A stretch of DNA of 64,000 nucleotides from Puccinia triticina (taxonomy: Eukaryota > Basidiomycota > Pucciniomycetes > Pucciniales > Pucciniaceae), in NCBI RefSeq assembly GCF_026914185.1, contig NC_070570.1, positions 248,001 through 312,000 on the forward strand. Reading direction: 5' to 3'. Positions within the stretch are counted from its first letter, which is position 1; the number at the start of each line of letters is the position of its first letter. Positions 22,104 to 31,573 of this stretch are shown here, piece after piece. The notes under the pieces are model-generated. The model saw nothing but the letters and a program-made list of their open reading frames with translations, was not told the DNA's origin and ran no database searches. The position numbers and the translations under genes were made by a program.

Positions 22104-22985
22104 TCAAGTCCAACCAAGCAAAGATAGCGCAAAGAGAGGCACATATCTGCTGAAATAGTGGAGGACTTCCCGTCGCAATCTGGGAGCAATCTGAGAGCCT
22201 CCCAGAGTCTCAAAGCCTAAATTTCCCTGCGAAATTTGGCTCAGATCTGGGTCTGGAAGGGGTTCCCAGATTGACGGGAAGTCCTCCAGTCGTGCGATAA
22301 TGCCAATTTCGATGCCAAATGAAAGAGGATATCCTCGCAAACGTTTTGAGTATCTAATATGTTCATAATATTGAGAATCGAGGTGCCTCCATGATGGATG
22401 AAGTTTGAACACCCTCTTGGTAGTAGAGACAATGCAAATCCTAAGTAACTTCTCTGTGGCAAGCCCGACGGGAAAAAGAATCCAATAAGGTTCGGGTAAC
22501 AACGTCCTAGTATCCGAGAGAAGGTAATCCCTTCCAGTTCGTACGACAGAGTCGCTAATTGAGAGGCTGTGAGAGCGATGATCCACTTCGGGTCGTATAC
22601 CAGAGTAGCTAGTTGAGAATGACCGATGGGAATCCATGTGTGAAGGCCTCGGACTCGTTCCGAAAGAAGAAAAGGCTGGCTCCGAAGTGCCCGCGTTCAA
22701 GAGAGAGAGCCCATGAATGCCTCCTGCTTTTATAATTCCAAGTAGTCTGAAGGGAAGCCCATCGTTGTTCGTCCTCCCATCGCGTCCTAGCCAGTCAACT
22801 CCATTGTCCTTCGCTAGTCCTCCTATATCCAAAAATTCAATTGTTTCGACGCCTCCGGATACCTTCGCGCGACTCCTTGATGCTAGAAAAAACTGATAGT
22901 ATGCCCTTATCTCAAGTACTGACCACCAAGAATTAGGTCCTAATCTGTAGATTTCTGAATTTTTCCTGTGGATTGAAGCTGGATG
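22104..22985 (-). CDS. unrecognised open frame downstream of gag in the gag-only element
   Basis: This minus-strand frame overlaps the end of gag in another phase (open from 23312 without a clear start) and ends at 22104. The part past gag encodes about 290 residues. Visible pieces: GIRPEVDHRSHSLSIS, LLPEPYWILFPVGLATEK and ARLEDFPSIWEPLPDPD. I recognise no domain, catalytic motif or membrane segment. The length is more than chance would favour in this composition, so it may be a real second product reached by frameshifting, or simply non-coding RNA leader sequence. No function is assigned. Confidence 0.35.
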   Translation of the reverse strand, partial: HPASIHRKNSEIYRLGPNSWWSVLEIRAYYQFFLASRSRAKVSGGVETIEFLDIGGLAKDNGVDWLGRDGRTNNDGLPFRLLGIIKAGGIHGLSLLNAGTSEPAFSSFGTSPRPSHMDSHRSFSTSYSGIRPEVDHRSHSLSISDSVVRTGRDYLLSDTRTLLPEPYWILFPVGLATEKLLRICIVSTTKRVFKLHPSWRHLDSQYYEHIRYSKRLRGYPLSFGIEIGIIARLEDFPSIWEPLPDPDLSQISQGNLGFETLGGSQIAPRLRREVLHYFSRYVPLFALSLLGWT

Positions 22986-25732
22986 GAGAGATTCAAGGAT
23001 GGGTATATGGTTTGAAAGGAGTGAAGGAACTGTTTGATGAAATGGTAAGTTGTTTTGCTGCAAAATTTCATGAAAAAGGGAGTTGTAAAAATTTTGAAAT
23101 TCCAGGTTGCTGTTTCCAGAAGTTTTGTTGGTGTTTGAAATGTTTCTTTTCTGATGCTGGTCCTCCCCCAACTTAGCTGATGTCCCCAGAAGCTGACCAA
23201 AGAAAAAGTGCTTGATTCCAACTGACAGCCAACTTGGAGTAATTTTTGGAGTAGGGAAAAATGGTGGAAAACTGAGAGGAGGATTGGGGGAAATTTGAAT
23301 AGGTTGGTCCACTGAGTTGATTTTTTTAGAGGAGTAAAGGCTGAACCAGTTTGATTTATGTTGGATTGAATATTGATTTTCCAGTCCTGATTGTTGGGAG
23401 GGGTAATTGATACTAGAGAATTCTGTCCAGGTGAGTCCATGATTGATAGTGATTCCTCTCTAGCAGTGAGTTCCAATCCAGGTTGATGAGCCAGCTCCTC
23501 AGGTATGAAATTTTCCATTGATCCAGTTTCCTGAATGGCCTGATGGGGTTTTCCATTGATGTTAGGGGTGAAATATCCAAGGGAGCAAGAGTAGTGAGTG
23601 ACCAGTTCCTGGGTTGTTTCATTTTCTGTTTCCATGTATCCTGCAAGATTGTCTGATTTTATTTCTTCAAATGGTATCCTTTCTTCCAATCCTGGGTATT
23701 CCTTGTCCAAAGTGTTCTCCAAATAGGTGTAATTCACTGGTTTGTCTTTAGTTGAAGGGGTAGAGTCCTGTTTGCCTGAGTCCTGGAATATGTGATTGGA
23801 AGATGGGGTCTGTTGATAAACTGGAGAAACTGGAGAAACTGGAGAAACTGAAGAGGCTGTATAAACTGGAGAAACTGAAGAAACTGGAGGCTTGGTGATG
23901 TTGGGTAAATCCTGGGTATCCATATCCATGGAGGTAGTGATTCCATTGTTGATACTTTTGTCTGGTTGGGCTGATTGATTCTGATCCATATATCCTTTGT
24001 TTCTTTCTCCAAGGTCTGCCTCATAAGTGGTAAGTTGTTCAGGTGAGCTAGCTTCTTCCAATTGTCCAAATGAAGAGAATATTTGAGCTGATTCCTTGGC
24101 AAAATTTTCCACTACTGAAAGAATAGGCCTGCTGGTGTCCCATGGAATTAAGGTCTGATCTGGAAGCCTGTAGTACTGTCCATCCTTAATGTCTTGGTCT
24201 GAGTTGATATCCTGGGTGAGTTCTTCAAGTTGGCCAAAGGAGGAGATGATGGTGGGCCTAGCAGAGTCCTTGGAGAATTGATCCACTATAGGTTTGATAG
24301 GTCTACTGGTATCCCAAGGAATAGGTGTGTTGTCTGGAAATTTGTACCTGTTCCCATCCCTGATGACTAATCCAGAATCCACATCATAGTTTAGAAGAGA
24401 GCAAGATCTGTTTCCATGTTTGTTCTGAAAGAAGTAGAAGCATTTGAAATTTGGTCTTTTCCTAGGAGAAGGGGTGTACTGTTGGCCAGGGGCTGCTCCA
24501 ATAAGGTGAGGTGGGGCTGATTTTCCTGCAGTAAGGGCTGCTAATTGTTTGGTGATTTCCTCTAGTTTCTGTTCTGTAGTTTTAGGGGCCTGGGAAGTGG
24601 TAATCTGAGGTTGAGACCTGGAAGGAGGAGCCATGGGTTGAGAGGTGGAAGGAGGGGCCTTGGTTAATGGAAGAGTTGAGTCCTTTTGATCCTGGGGAAG
24701 AGCCATTTTGAAGAGTTTTCTCCTTTCCATGACTGATGCTGAATGGACTTCTCTGACTATGAAGGAACAGATGGTTGCAGTTGGGGGTAGAATCATTCCT
24801 CCATCCTCTGAGGCCAGCATTTCATTGCACTTGATGAGTTCCTTGGTGACAGCTGATTCCAGTTCTGGGCTAAGGGCATCCAATAGAAATTCTCTGAATT
24901 CCTCCAGGTGGGAGCACTGTTTCATTCTTAAGAGGTAATTAGTAATGACTGAATATTTATTGTTGAACAACCTGAATTCTTCTGAAGTTTTGATTCCTCC
25001 AGCCTGGATTGAGCTGTTGACTAGTTGGGTGAGGTCCCTCCTAGTATATCTGACCAAAGGGAGTGGGGATCCATATCTGTCCAGTAGTTGCTTCTTGAGG
25101 TCCTCCCAGTTCTGGTTCCTGTAAGCCTCCATTTGTTCCACTTCTTCCTTGATGGCCTCCCCTTTGAGAAAAGAAACAACCTGTCTGACCAAATCTATAG
25201 AAGAAGCTCCATCAGTTGATCCTACATTTTCATACCTGTTAATAAAGTTTTCAATGCTGAGGTTGGTTCCATCAAAGCAGAGTTCTTTGTCCAAGGGCTT
25301 GATTTTGACTCCTTTGACTGGTCCTTTGTAGATTGGCATCCTGGTTTCCTTCTTCAAAAAGTAGACCACAGAATTCTTGGAAGATACAGATGGGGCTGGA
25401 GGTGTGATCCTTTGCCTGAGTCCTAGGTGAGGGCTTTCAGAAGGTCCTGTTATGTTGTCCCTGTACTGATTGAAGGCATTGGTAGATTGAAACTGAGGAT
25501 TTTTGGGGCCAGTGCTGCCTCTGTACTGATTGAAGGTGTTGGTAGGTTGGGGTAAATGATTGATTGGAACTGGATTTTCAGGAAGGGGATTGGCTGGTCC
25601 AGTAGGGTGAGTGTTGTTATCTTCTGGAGCAGTTGGGAAGTGATTGTTGAAGAAAGTCCCTGGGTTGTTACTGGAAGTTTCTCCTAGGTTGTTGTTGATA
25701 GGATGCACAGCATCTTGAGAGTGGATAGACAT
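22940..25732 (-). CDS. rust-type gypsy gag-like protein, 930 residues
   Basis: ATG at 25732 on the minus strand. An Asn/Pro/Gln-rich N-terminus of 130 residues precedes a retroviral-type capsid core (about 150-340: FDGTNLSIENFINRYENVG, VVSFLKGEAI, NWEDLKKQLLDRYG, RRDLTQLV). After a Pro/Ser/Gln linker comes a degenerate zinc knuckle, CFYFFQNKHGNRSC at about 440, in which the second Cys is Phe. Two copies of a 45-residue segment follow, both with IPWDTSRPI and SSFGQLEE, and then a VSPVSPV repeat. The last 100 residues look low-quality and may not be translated. It would package RNA of this pol-less element. Confidence 0.8.
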   Translation of the reverse strand: MSIHSQDAVHPINNNLGETSSNNPGTFFNNHFPTAPEDNNTHPTGPANPLPENPVPINHLPQPTNTFNQYRGSTGPKNPQFQSTNAFNQYRDNITGPSESPHLGLRQRITPPAPSVSSKNSVVYFLKKETRMPIYKGPVKGVKIKPLDKELCFDGTNLSIENFINRYENVGSTDGASSIDLVRQVVSFLKGEAIKEEVEQMEAYRNQNWEDLKKQLLDRYGSPLPLVRYTRRDLTQLVNSSIQAGGIKTSEEFRLFNNKYSVITNYLLRMKQCSHLEEFREFLLDALSPELESAVTKELIKCNEMLASEDGGMILPPTATICSFIVREVHSASVMERRKLFKMALPQDQKDSTLPLTKAPPSTSQPMAPPSRSQPQITTSQAPKTTEQKLEEITKQLAALTAGKSAPPHLIGAAPGQQYTPSPRKRPNFKCFYFFQNKHGNRSCSLLNYDVDSGLVIRDGNRYKFPDNTPIPWDTSRPIKPIVDQFSKDSARPTIISSFGQLEELTQDINSDQDIKDGQYYRLPDQTLIPWDTSRPILSVVENFAKESAQIFSSFGQLEEASSPEQLTTYEADLGERNKGYMDQNQSAQPDKSINNGITTSMDMDTQDLPNITKPPVSSVSPVYTASSVSPVSPVSPVYQQTPSSNHIFQDSGKQDSTPSTKDKPVNYTYLENTLDKEYPGLEERIPFEEIKSDNLAGYMETENETTQELVTHYSCSLGYFTPNINGKPHQAIQETGSMENFIPEELAHQPGLELTAREESLSIMDSPGQNSLVSITPPNNQDWKINIQSNINQTGSAFTPLKKSTQWTNLFKFPPILLSVFHHFSLLQKLLQVGCQLESSTFSLVSFWGHQLSWGRTSIRKETFQTPTKLLETATWNFKIFTTPFFMKFCSKTTYHFIKQFLHSFQTIYPSLNLSIQLQSTGKIQKSTD

Positions 25733-25944
25733 ATTGAAAGGTAACAGGCTGGGGAAGAAAAGAGTTCTGAAGAGGAGGGAAAAGAAGAGGAAGGAATAAA
25801 ACTGAAGAAATTTGTTTTTATGGGTTTTGTGGTTTTGGGATCTGATGCACTGAAGAGGAATGGAGTGGAAAGGGTTTGTGTAGGTGATAGAACTATGAAC
25901 TGGTAGTGAAAAAGGTAACTAGGACTAAAATCTAAAGGTAATCA

Positions 25945-25965
25945 AGCCACTGTTGGGACACCACT
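25945..25965 (-). promoter_or_regulatory. primer-binding site of the gag-only element
   Basis: On the minus strand, AG then TGGTGTCCCAACAGTGGC follow the LTR end TTCCACA. A TGG start 2 bp from the LTR fits the 3' end of a tRNA (…GGGACACCA). I cannot name the tRNA. Confidence 0.55.
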
Positions 25966-26938
25966 TGTGGAACTCCTAAAAGATCAGGAAAGAGCTGTGA
26001 GGGGAAATAGTCAACTACACTACTAATAATGTAGAAGAGGCTACAGGTGCTGGTGAGGCTGCCCTCTTGACTAATGCTGATGGAGAGAGGGTTACACTAA
26101 GAAAAAGAAAAGGGTGTGGCTGATGATTCTCTTTGACTTAGATGACTTTAACACTATGAGTTTGAGGTGTATCAATCCTACTGAGTGAGAGAGGAGAAGT
26201 GAGAAGGGGAGAAAAGCAGAAGCTCTTGGGGAGTCACTCTGAGATGTGAAATGAGATATATGCTGGGAGATATATTTCTATGGTGATGAAAGTTTATCTA
26301 AGTGTGATGTGTAAAGGTGCTACAGAGAGTATGGGGGAAGAGGTGCATACAAAGTGTAGTGGGTGAAAAGTGCATATAAGGGTGATGTTGAAAAGGTGCT
26401 ACAGAGGGGATGTAGTAGAAAGTGCATGATGGGGATACAACATCTAGAGGGGTGTTTATATATGTGAGAAGTACTACAGGGGGGTGATACATGATGAGCA
26501 CATAGTAACAATATCTGAAGATGAGCAGTAATGATGAAGGCGCAATGACCAAAGAGTGTACATGAAAGGTAACTATGTAGAAGATGAAATAATGATGAGC
26601 ATTTGATAATAACTACAAGAGCTATGAAGGAATGTACTGCTGATATCATATGAAGGGGAAAATGAGTAATGAAGTTTATGTAAGATCTGCAGTCCTATGT
26701 AGCTATGATACTAATGAATGATGTATGTAATAATGCTAAGGATATGTATGATGAAAAAATTCTTGCCAAAACTATACATGCCAATAACTGCTGATCCATT
26801 TGGAAATCCTAGGTGAAATGAGTGGGTGACTAGGGGTAAAATGGGGTGTAGAATCTGAATATGAAGTAATGATGAGGTATTTATGAAGGGTTTAGGTGAT
26901 ATGAGGGTGATAGTATGAACAGGAACAGGGTTACCACA
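25966..26938 (-). repeat. 5' LTR of the gag-only element
   Basis: 973 bp, TGTGGTAACCCTG to AGGAGTTCCACA on the minus strand, with many ATGATG/TATG-type short repeats inside. The length matches the solo LTRs of the same target preference in this window. Confidence 0.75.
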
Positions 26939-26942
26939 ACGG

Positions 26943-27936
26943 GCTCCTCCCCGTCCTTCGAGGCTTGTTGCGGTAAAGACGAAGCCACCGCGGTGGCTGC
27001 GACTGGGTCCTTATTATTGCCGTTGCGCGTAGGGCTCGGTGTCTGTAGCGGAAGTTCTAGAAGGCGTGCCCGCTTGCCAGCGGTTCCTAATAAATCTGGG
27101 TGAGGATGGGTGGTCCTGGACTCACATCGCGGGGGTGTTATCTCACACAAAGTGTACACCCCCTCGTCATTTAACCTAGTGTGCCTCACGGGCTCCTCCC
27201 CGTCCTTCAAGGCTTGTTGCGGTAAAGATGAATCCGCTGCGGCATTCGCGACCACATCCGGTACCTGCTGTAGGAGTTCCAAGAGATGTGCCCGCTTGCC
27301 AGCGGTTCCTAGTATTTCTTTGGGAGAATGGGGGGTTCTGGACTCACATCGCGGGGGTGTTATCTCACACATAGTGTGCACCCCCTCGTCATATTGCCTC
27401 GCGTGCCTCACGGGCCGGTCCCCGTCTGTTGAGGCTGTTGTTGGCAAAGACAAAACTGTGTCTGCAGCCGCGATGGGGTCCGCGTCGTTGGCCGTGGGGT
27501 TTTGAACCAGGCGTCGGCTCCGCCAGTTGATTAAGTGGCCGTGTTGCCAAATCCAGGGCATTCCGAGAATGCCGTCGTAGGCGTCCTTGAGTTTGGTAAT
27601 GATAAAAGTCGATGGGGTGGGGTTGCTATCCAGGGATAGTTTGATCTCTCGGGAGGCCTGGCTCCTCAAGCCATCAAATCCCGATACGGTCCTCTCAGAC
27701 TGGGTGGTACTGTCCTGCAGCGCCATCCCGTCAATAAAGTGGTCACTCATGACATCGTGGGTGGCCCCCGAGTCAACAAGGAAAGTGGCGCGAATGGGTG
27801 TGGCTAAAGGATGATGTGTGGTTTGGATTACTACTGATAGAAACAAACGGGGGTCGAGTTTGTTGGGGTGGATAACACTTGCCCCTATATCAGCTACTAC
27901 AACATCATCGCTGCTCAGGTGTGGCACAACCGTCAC
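26943..27936 (-). CDS. chromovirus pol: protease and repeated linker
   Basis: Minus-strand frame that begins where gag ends, shifted by -1 and overlapping the gag stop (GCGTGA). The aspartic protease shows FLVDSGATHDVMS (about residue 52) and YDGILGMPWI (about 122). Next comes an unusual linker with about 80-residue repeats, each with RHxRxxDEGVxTxCEITPP, CESRT and GTAGKRAxLLEL. Two units are here and a third lies at the start of the RT block after the insertion 21026-26938. In-frame ATGs are absent at the start, so expression as a gag-pol fusion by frameshifting is likely. Intact apart from the insertion. Confidence 0.88.
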
Positions 27937-27937
27937 G

Positions 27938-28004
27938 CCTGAGCATCGCCATTTTTTGACCGCTCCGCTCTGCCGGCCCCATCACTCGTACCCTCCCCTA
28001 TCGT
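27938..28004 (-). CDS. chromovirus gag, last 23 codons
   Basis: After removing the LTR 28005-29078, gag runs from RRLT into IGEGTSDGAGRAERSK and stops at TGA near 27938. The insertion duplicated TCGT and did not delete anything. Confidence 0.7.
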
Positions 28005-29078
28005 TGTAAGGCTCAAAAGGTGTCGTGAGACCCTTTTGCTGAATGGCGAAAGGTATGGATGAGGTGCAAGCTCTGCCTTTCTGTATATCAGAAAACAAGA
28101 CCACCAAGGTAAGCTTGACAATTTATTTTGTGATAGGATATGTTCGAAGATGAGATATATAAGAGGATTGTTGTTGATGTCCGAGGTTGATGGGGTTACT
28201 GATGTATGTGATAGGTGACGGTGACTTGATGTCTCGAGTGGGGCTTGAACCTAGGTCCTTGGCCTGGGGGGTATATAAGTTCAGAAAGTGAGGAGTGATG
28301 AGGGTGAGAGGGAGCTAAGCTCAACCAGGAGTGGAACCGGGGACTGGTTACTGGTGAAAGGTGTGTGACTGAGTGGTGATATAAATTTCAAATAAAGTGT
28401 GAAAGGTATGTGAAACTGAGTGATGATATGAACTGGTAACTGTGATATGGATAGAGGATAATATGAGTGGTGATAAGTAAGTAGGGAATATAGACTGCCG
28501 GATGGCATGAGGATCTGAGGGGGAATGTCCCCTGATGGGATGAGGAGAAAACAACTGGCAGGCAGAGGCCTCCTTATATAGACAATGATGAGGGAATTTA
28601 GCTCCAGGGGAGCAGCTTTGAGGGAATTTGGCTGGTGAGAAAGTAAAACTGAGGGAATTTAGCTAGTCTATCTACAATGCGTCCCTTTGATATGCAAACA
28701 GGATCATATATATTCATACAAGGATTTTCCAAGACCATAGGTATGCAAATGAGAAACAAACATATGCAAAGAGAAAATAGGAGGTGAGGACTGATAAAAG
28801 GAAGGAAGAAAAGTAATTCATGTGCCGTATGCACTATGCCAAGTATGGTAGCCAAGAGTTGAGTCTGTGTGTGAACCCACTCGGACTGGTGCGTGAAAGG
28901 GGTGATTTGCGTATCTTCTGATCCGGTAGAGATATGAGGGTGGTTTCAGTGGGTGACTAGGGGTTATTTTGGTCCTAGATTCCATTTCTGCTTTCCATTT
29001 GGCTTTATCTTGAGGCGTTTTGTGAGTACACATAAAAGTTTGAATTTTCCTCCTACAAACACAGGAATAATGACCACA
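28005..29078 (-). mobile_element. solo LTR of the NCGN-target family in gag
   Basis: Plus strand TGTAAGGCTCAAAAGG to AATAATGACCACA, 1074 bp, with exact TCGT duplication at 28001-28004 and 29079-29082. It has CCTCCTTATATAGACAATG near 28569 (promoter box of the family, read in reverse) and AAGCTTGACAATTTATTTTG near 28111 (poly(A) region in reverse). It belongs to a subfamily with 32461-33375, sharing CCTACAAACACAGGAATAA. Confidence 0.9.
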
Positions 29079-29082
29079 TCGT

Positions 29083-29457
29083 GAGTCGACGGAGCTGTTC
29101 TTCCAACTCGGCAATCCGGGTTGCTTCCTTGGACTTCCCCTTCTTCGGTTTAGTCGGGCATTCCCTCGCTAGATGGCCTTTCTTGCCACACCGGAAGCAT
29201 TGGCCCGCGCGCATCATCTGGGACTTCTCTGTCGCCGTAAGCTGTCCGCGCACCGCTGAGATGTCCATGCTGTCCGGGTCGCGGGGTTTGGGGGTGATCG
29301 GGTTCCCAATGTAGTCGAAGCCCCCGATTTCGTTGTCAATCCGCAAGGCAAGGTTGGAAACATCGGCTAGGGTCGCAAACTGGGTCCTGGCAAGGACGAG
29401 CGCGAGGTGGACATCCTTCTTGAGGCCTTGCGTATAGTGGCTGACAAGGGTGGCGGC
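29083..29457 (-). CDS. chromovirus gag, C-terminal part with zinc knuckle
   Basis: Minus-strand codons continue gag after the MITE 29466-30626: AATLVSHYTQGLKKDVHLAL, then LRIDNEIGGFDY, MDISAVRGQL and a perfect CCHC knuckle CFRCGKKGHLARECP, then a coiled-coil-like AELEEQLRRLT tail. The knuckle binds the element RNA. The frame meets gag's N-terminal part at NTGWE and the C-terminal codons at 28004. Confidence 0.9.
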
Positions 29458-29465
29458 CTCCCATC

Positions 29466-30626
29466 TAAAGATCGCCGTCAGGACCCGCGGGCGGGTACCT
29501 GGCACCCGTGCGCGGGTACCTGCGACCCAGTGTCGGGTACCCGCCCGCGGGTGCCGTGTACGGGTCCGGGTGCGGGATTTCTGGCAAAAAAGCACAAGGT
29601 ACCCGGATACCCGCCAAAAATACCCGCGCCAGGCGGGTCTTCATGGCACCCGGGTACCCGCTTTTACGGTCACCGAGGGGGTTGATTCCTCGAGATGACC
29701 GGGACAGATTCTGGTCATCAAGGGGAATCAGCCCTCTCGATGACATCGAGAGGAATAGTACAGCCCTCTTGATGACCGCATCAAGAAGAATCAGCCCTCC
29801 CGATGACCGGGATCTGTCCTGGTCATCGGGAGGGTTGTTTTCCCTTGATGACCGGGACAGATCCTGGTCATCGGGAGGAATCAACCCCCTCGATGACCGG
29901 GACAGACCCCGGTCATTGAGAGGAATTGAACCCTCTAGGTGACCCGGACAGATCTCGGTCATCAAGGGGAATTAGCCCTCTCGATGACCGGGACAGATCC
30001 CGGTCATCGAGAGGAAACAACCCTCTCGATGACGGGGACAGAACCCAGTCATCGAGAGAAAACAACACTCTTGATGACCGGGACAGGACCCGGTCATCGA
30101 GAGGAAACAACCCTCTCGATGACCGTGACAGAACCCGGTCATCGTGAGGAACCAACCCTCTCGATGACCGGGAAAGAACCCGCTCATCGAGAGGGTTGTT
30201 TCCTCTCAATGACTGGGACAGACCCCGGTCATCAAGAGGAAACAAGCCTCTCGATGAGCGGGATCTATCCCGGTCATCAAGAGGAAACAAGCCTCTCGAT
30301 GAGCGGGGTCTATCCCGGTCATCGAGAGGAACCATCACTCCTGATGACCAGGATCTGCCCCGGTCATCGAGAGGAAACAACCCTCCCGATGACTGGGACA
30401 GAGCCCGGTCATCGGGAGGAACCATCACTCCCGATGAACAGTCTGTAGCTGTCATCGAGTGAGGGTGTTGGATAAAAAAAAGCAGAAGTACCCGCGGTAC
30501 CCGCAAAAAGTACCGCCGGTACCCGCCCGCGGGTGCCGTGTACGGGTACGGGTGTCTGAATATCACAAAAAACACCGCGGGTGCCCGGACACGCGGCGGG
30601 TACCCGGGTCCACTTGGCGATCTCTA
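29466..30626. mobile_element. hAT-like MITE, 1161 bp
   Basis: An exact 8-bp duplication CTCCCATC lies at 29458-29465 and 30627-30634, the hAT hallmark. The ends are TAAAGATCGCC and GGCGATCTCTA (inverted, one mismatch in 11), followed inward on both sides by GGACCCG and by dense GGGTACCCGC motifs, usual for hAT subterminal regions. There is no transposase; the middle is a palindromic minisatellite. Removal restores the gag frame exactly. Confidence 0.9.
29682..30465. repeat. palindromic minisatellite, about 17 units of 45 bp
   Basis: Each unit has CGATGACCGGGA, a short loop (CAGAT/CAGAA), then TCCCGGTCATCG, a GAGAGG edge and a spacer such as AAACAACC. Every unit could fold into a hairpin with a 12-17 bp stem. 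The period of 45 bp is a multiple of three, so several frames on both strands stay open and yield Asp-Asp-Arg/Ser-Arg-Gly repeats. I regard these as non-coding. Confidence 0.9.
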
Positions 30627-30634
30627 CTCCCATC

Positions 30635-31220
30635 CCGTGTTGTGGGTGTGGATGGTGAATTGGTGGGTGTATTCAGAGACCGATTTGGTCTGTTTGAGCT
30701 GTCTGATCGCCCTCTTTGCCGTTGTCTTCTTCTCCGTGTCGTAGTACATCGCCTCAAACGCCTTCGTAAACTCCTGATACACGACCGCTGGGGCGTCGGG
30801 GCTGGTTTTGCAGGCCTTGAACATCTTTGGTTGGGCCCAGCTGCTCGCCTGGCCGGTCAGATACGACAGAGCAAACACAACTTTGGTTCGGTCGTCCGGG
30901 AATGCGGTCGGGTTGGCGGCAATATAGAGGCTAACTTGACTTGTGTAGACTTCAGCCTTCATGCCTCGGGTCCCGTCAAACTTGTCGGGTACGCCAATCT
31001 TTGGGCCGCGGTTTGGTGGTTGTCCTCCTCCAGGTGGGGCTGCAGGTGCCGGCGCCTGGGCGGGGTCCTGGGCCAGGGCTTGACGATGCGCTTCCTCGGC
31101 CTGTTGACGGGCGGCCTCGGCGGCCACACGTGCGGCCTCCGCTTGACGACGTAGTTCTTGTTCTTCGTTCACAACTGCCATGAGGTTGGCGAGTTGGGCT
31201 TGGAGGGCCGCGGCATCCAT
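30635..31220 (-). CDS. chromovirus gag, N-terminal part
   Basis: ATG at 31220 on the minus strand, 160 bp inside the 5' LTR. The first 60 residues form an Ala/Gln/Glu coiled coil, followed by a Pro/Ala/Gly linker. The capsid core then starts: VPDKFDGTRGMKAEVYTSQV, FALSYLTGQASSWAQP, YQEFTKAFEAMYYD and AIRQLKQTKSVSEYTHQF. It ends at HNTGWE at the MITE duplication. The architecture matches gag of Ty3/gypsy chromoviruses. Confidence 0.9.
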
Positions 31221-31368
31221 CTTCAGGCGGCGTCTCGGGGTTTCTGGTTTGGGTCTGTTTGAGGTGGGTTCTGTTTCTGTTTGGTTCTGGTGTGTGGTTT
31301 TTTCGGGGTTCCTTGATTCAGTTTCTGTTTGTTGTTCTTTCTGTCCTCGTCTCCGCGCTAAAAGAAAG

Positions 31369-31379
31369 ATCTAGCAATA
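31369..31379 (-). promoter_or_regulatory. chromovirus primer-binding site, self-priming type
   Basis: On the minus strand the bases after the 5' LTR are TATTGCTAGAT. Ten of these, ATTGCTAGAT, are the exact reverse complement of ATCTAGCAAT inside the LTR (31442-31451 and 16577-16586). They do not begin with TGG. This fits self-priming as in Tf1/sushi elements, where the RNA 5' end folds onto the primer-binding site. Confidence 0.65.
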
Positions 31380-31568
31380 TGTTATGACTGATCTATGGGA
31401 GAGAAGGACCGGACTCTAGTACTTGACCTAGGATGATGTAGATTGCTAGATGGGGAGAGTGAGAGAATCTCTCCCCGGCTCCTCCTTATGGAAGGGAGCT
31501 GTGACATGTATGTACAAGAGTGACATGTCCCCCAGAGTAGGCTATGGCGCGCGGTGCAGCTCATAACA
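31380..31568 (-). repeat. chromovirus 5' LTR
   Basis: 189 bp, near-identical to 16515-16703. On the minus strand CCATAAGGAG is a weak TATA-like box, about 40 bp before ATCTAGCAAT, the presumed RNA 5' end region. Confidence 0.92.
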
Positions 31569-31573
31569 TAAAG

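Larger units (their letters stand above)
21026..26938 (-). mobile_element. gag-only retroelement (no pol), NCGN-target family
   Basis: The plus-strand ends are TGTGGAACTCCTAAAAG and CAGGGTTACCACA; the duplication ACGG lies at 21022-21025 and 26939-26942. A 973-bp LTR is at 25966-26938. The other end repeats only its last 45 bp (21026-21070). Between them lie a 930-codon gag-like gene and a second open frame, both on the minus strand, and no protease, RT, RNase H or integrase. It would need enzymes from a relative. It interrupts the linker repeats of the chromovirus pol. Confidence 0.8.
16515..31568 (-). mobile_element. full-length chromodomain gypsy element (chromovirus) with four insertions
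   Basis: The two 189-bp LTRs (16515-16703 and 31380-31568; three differences counted) read TGTTATGAGCTG to CAGTCATAACA on the minus strand. The duplication TAAAG lies at 16510-16514 and 31569-31573. Order on the minus strand: gag with zinc knuckle, protease, RT, RNase H, integrase, chromodomain. Insertions 17708-18607, 21026-26938, 28005-29078 and 29466-30626 account for about 9.1 kb; without them the element is about 6.0 kb. Every insertion leaves the protein frame restorable, so the element was nearly intact when hit. Confidence 0.93.

Noticed and set aside
28348..28554. Open frames on the reverse strand of the solo LTRs (also near 10382-10813 and 13770-14792)
   Set aside because: They recur only because the LTRs recur; they cross promoter and poly(A) signals and resemble no protein.
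29682..30465. CRISPR-like array or a real Asp/Arg/Ser repeat protein in the palindromic minisatellite
   Set aside because: Units are contiguous without unique spacers, lie in a MITE of a eukaryote, and are open in several frames on both strands only because the period is 45 bp.
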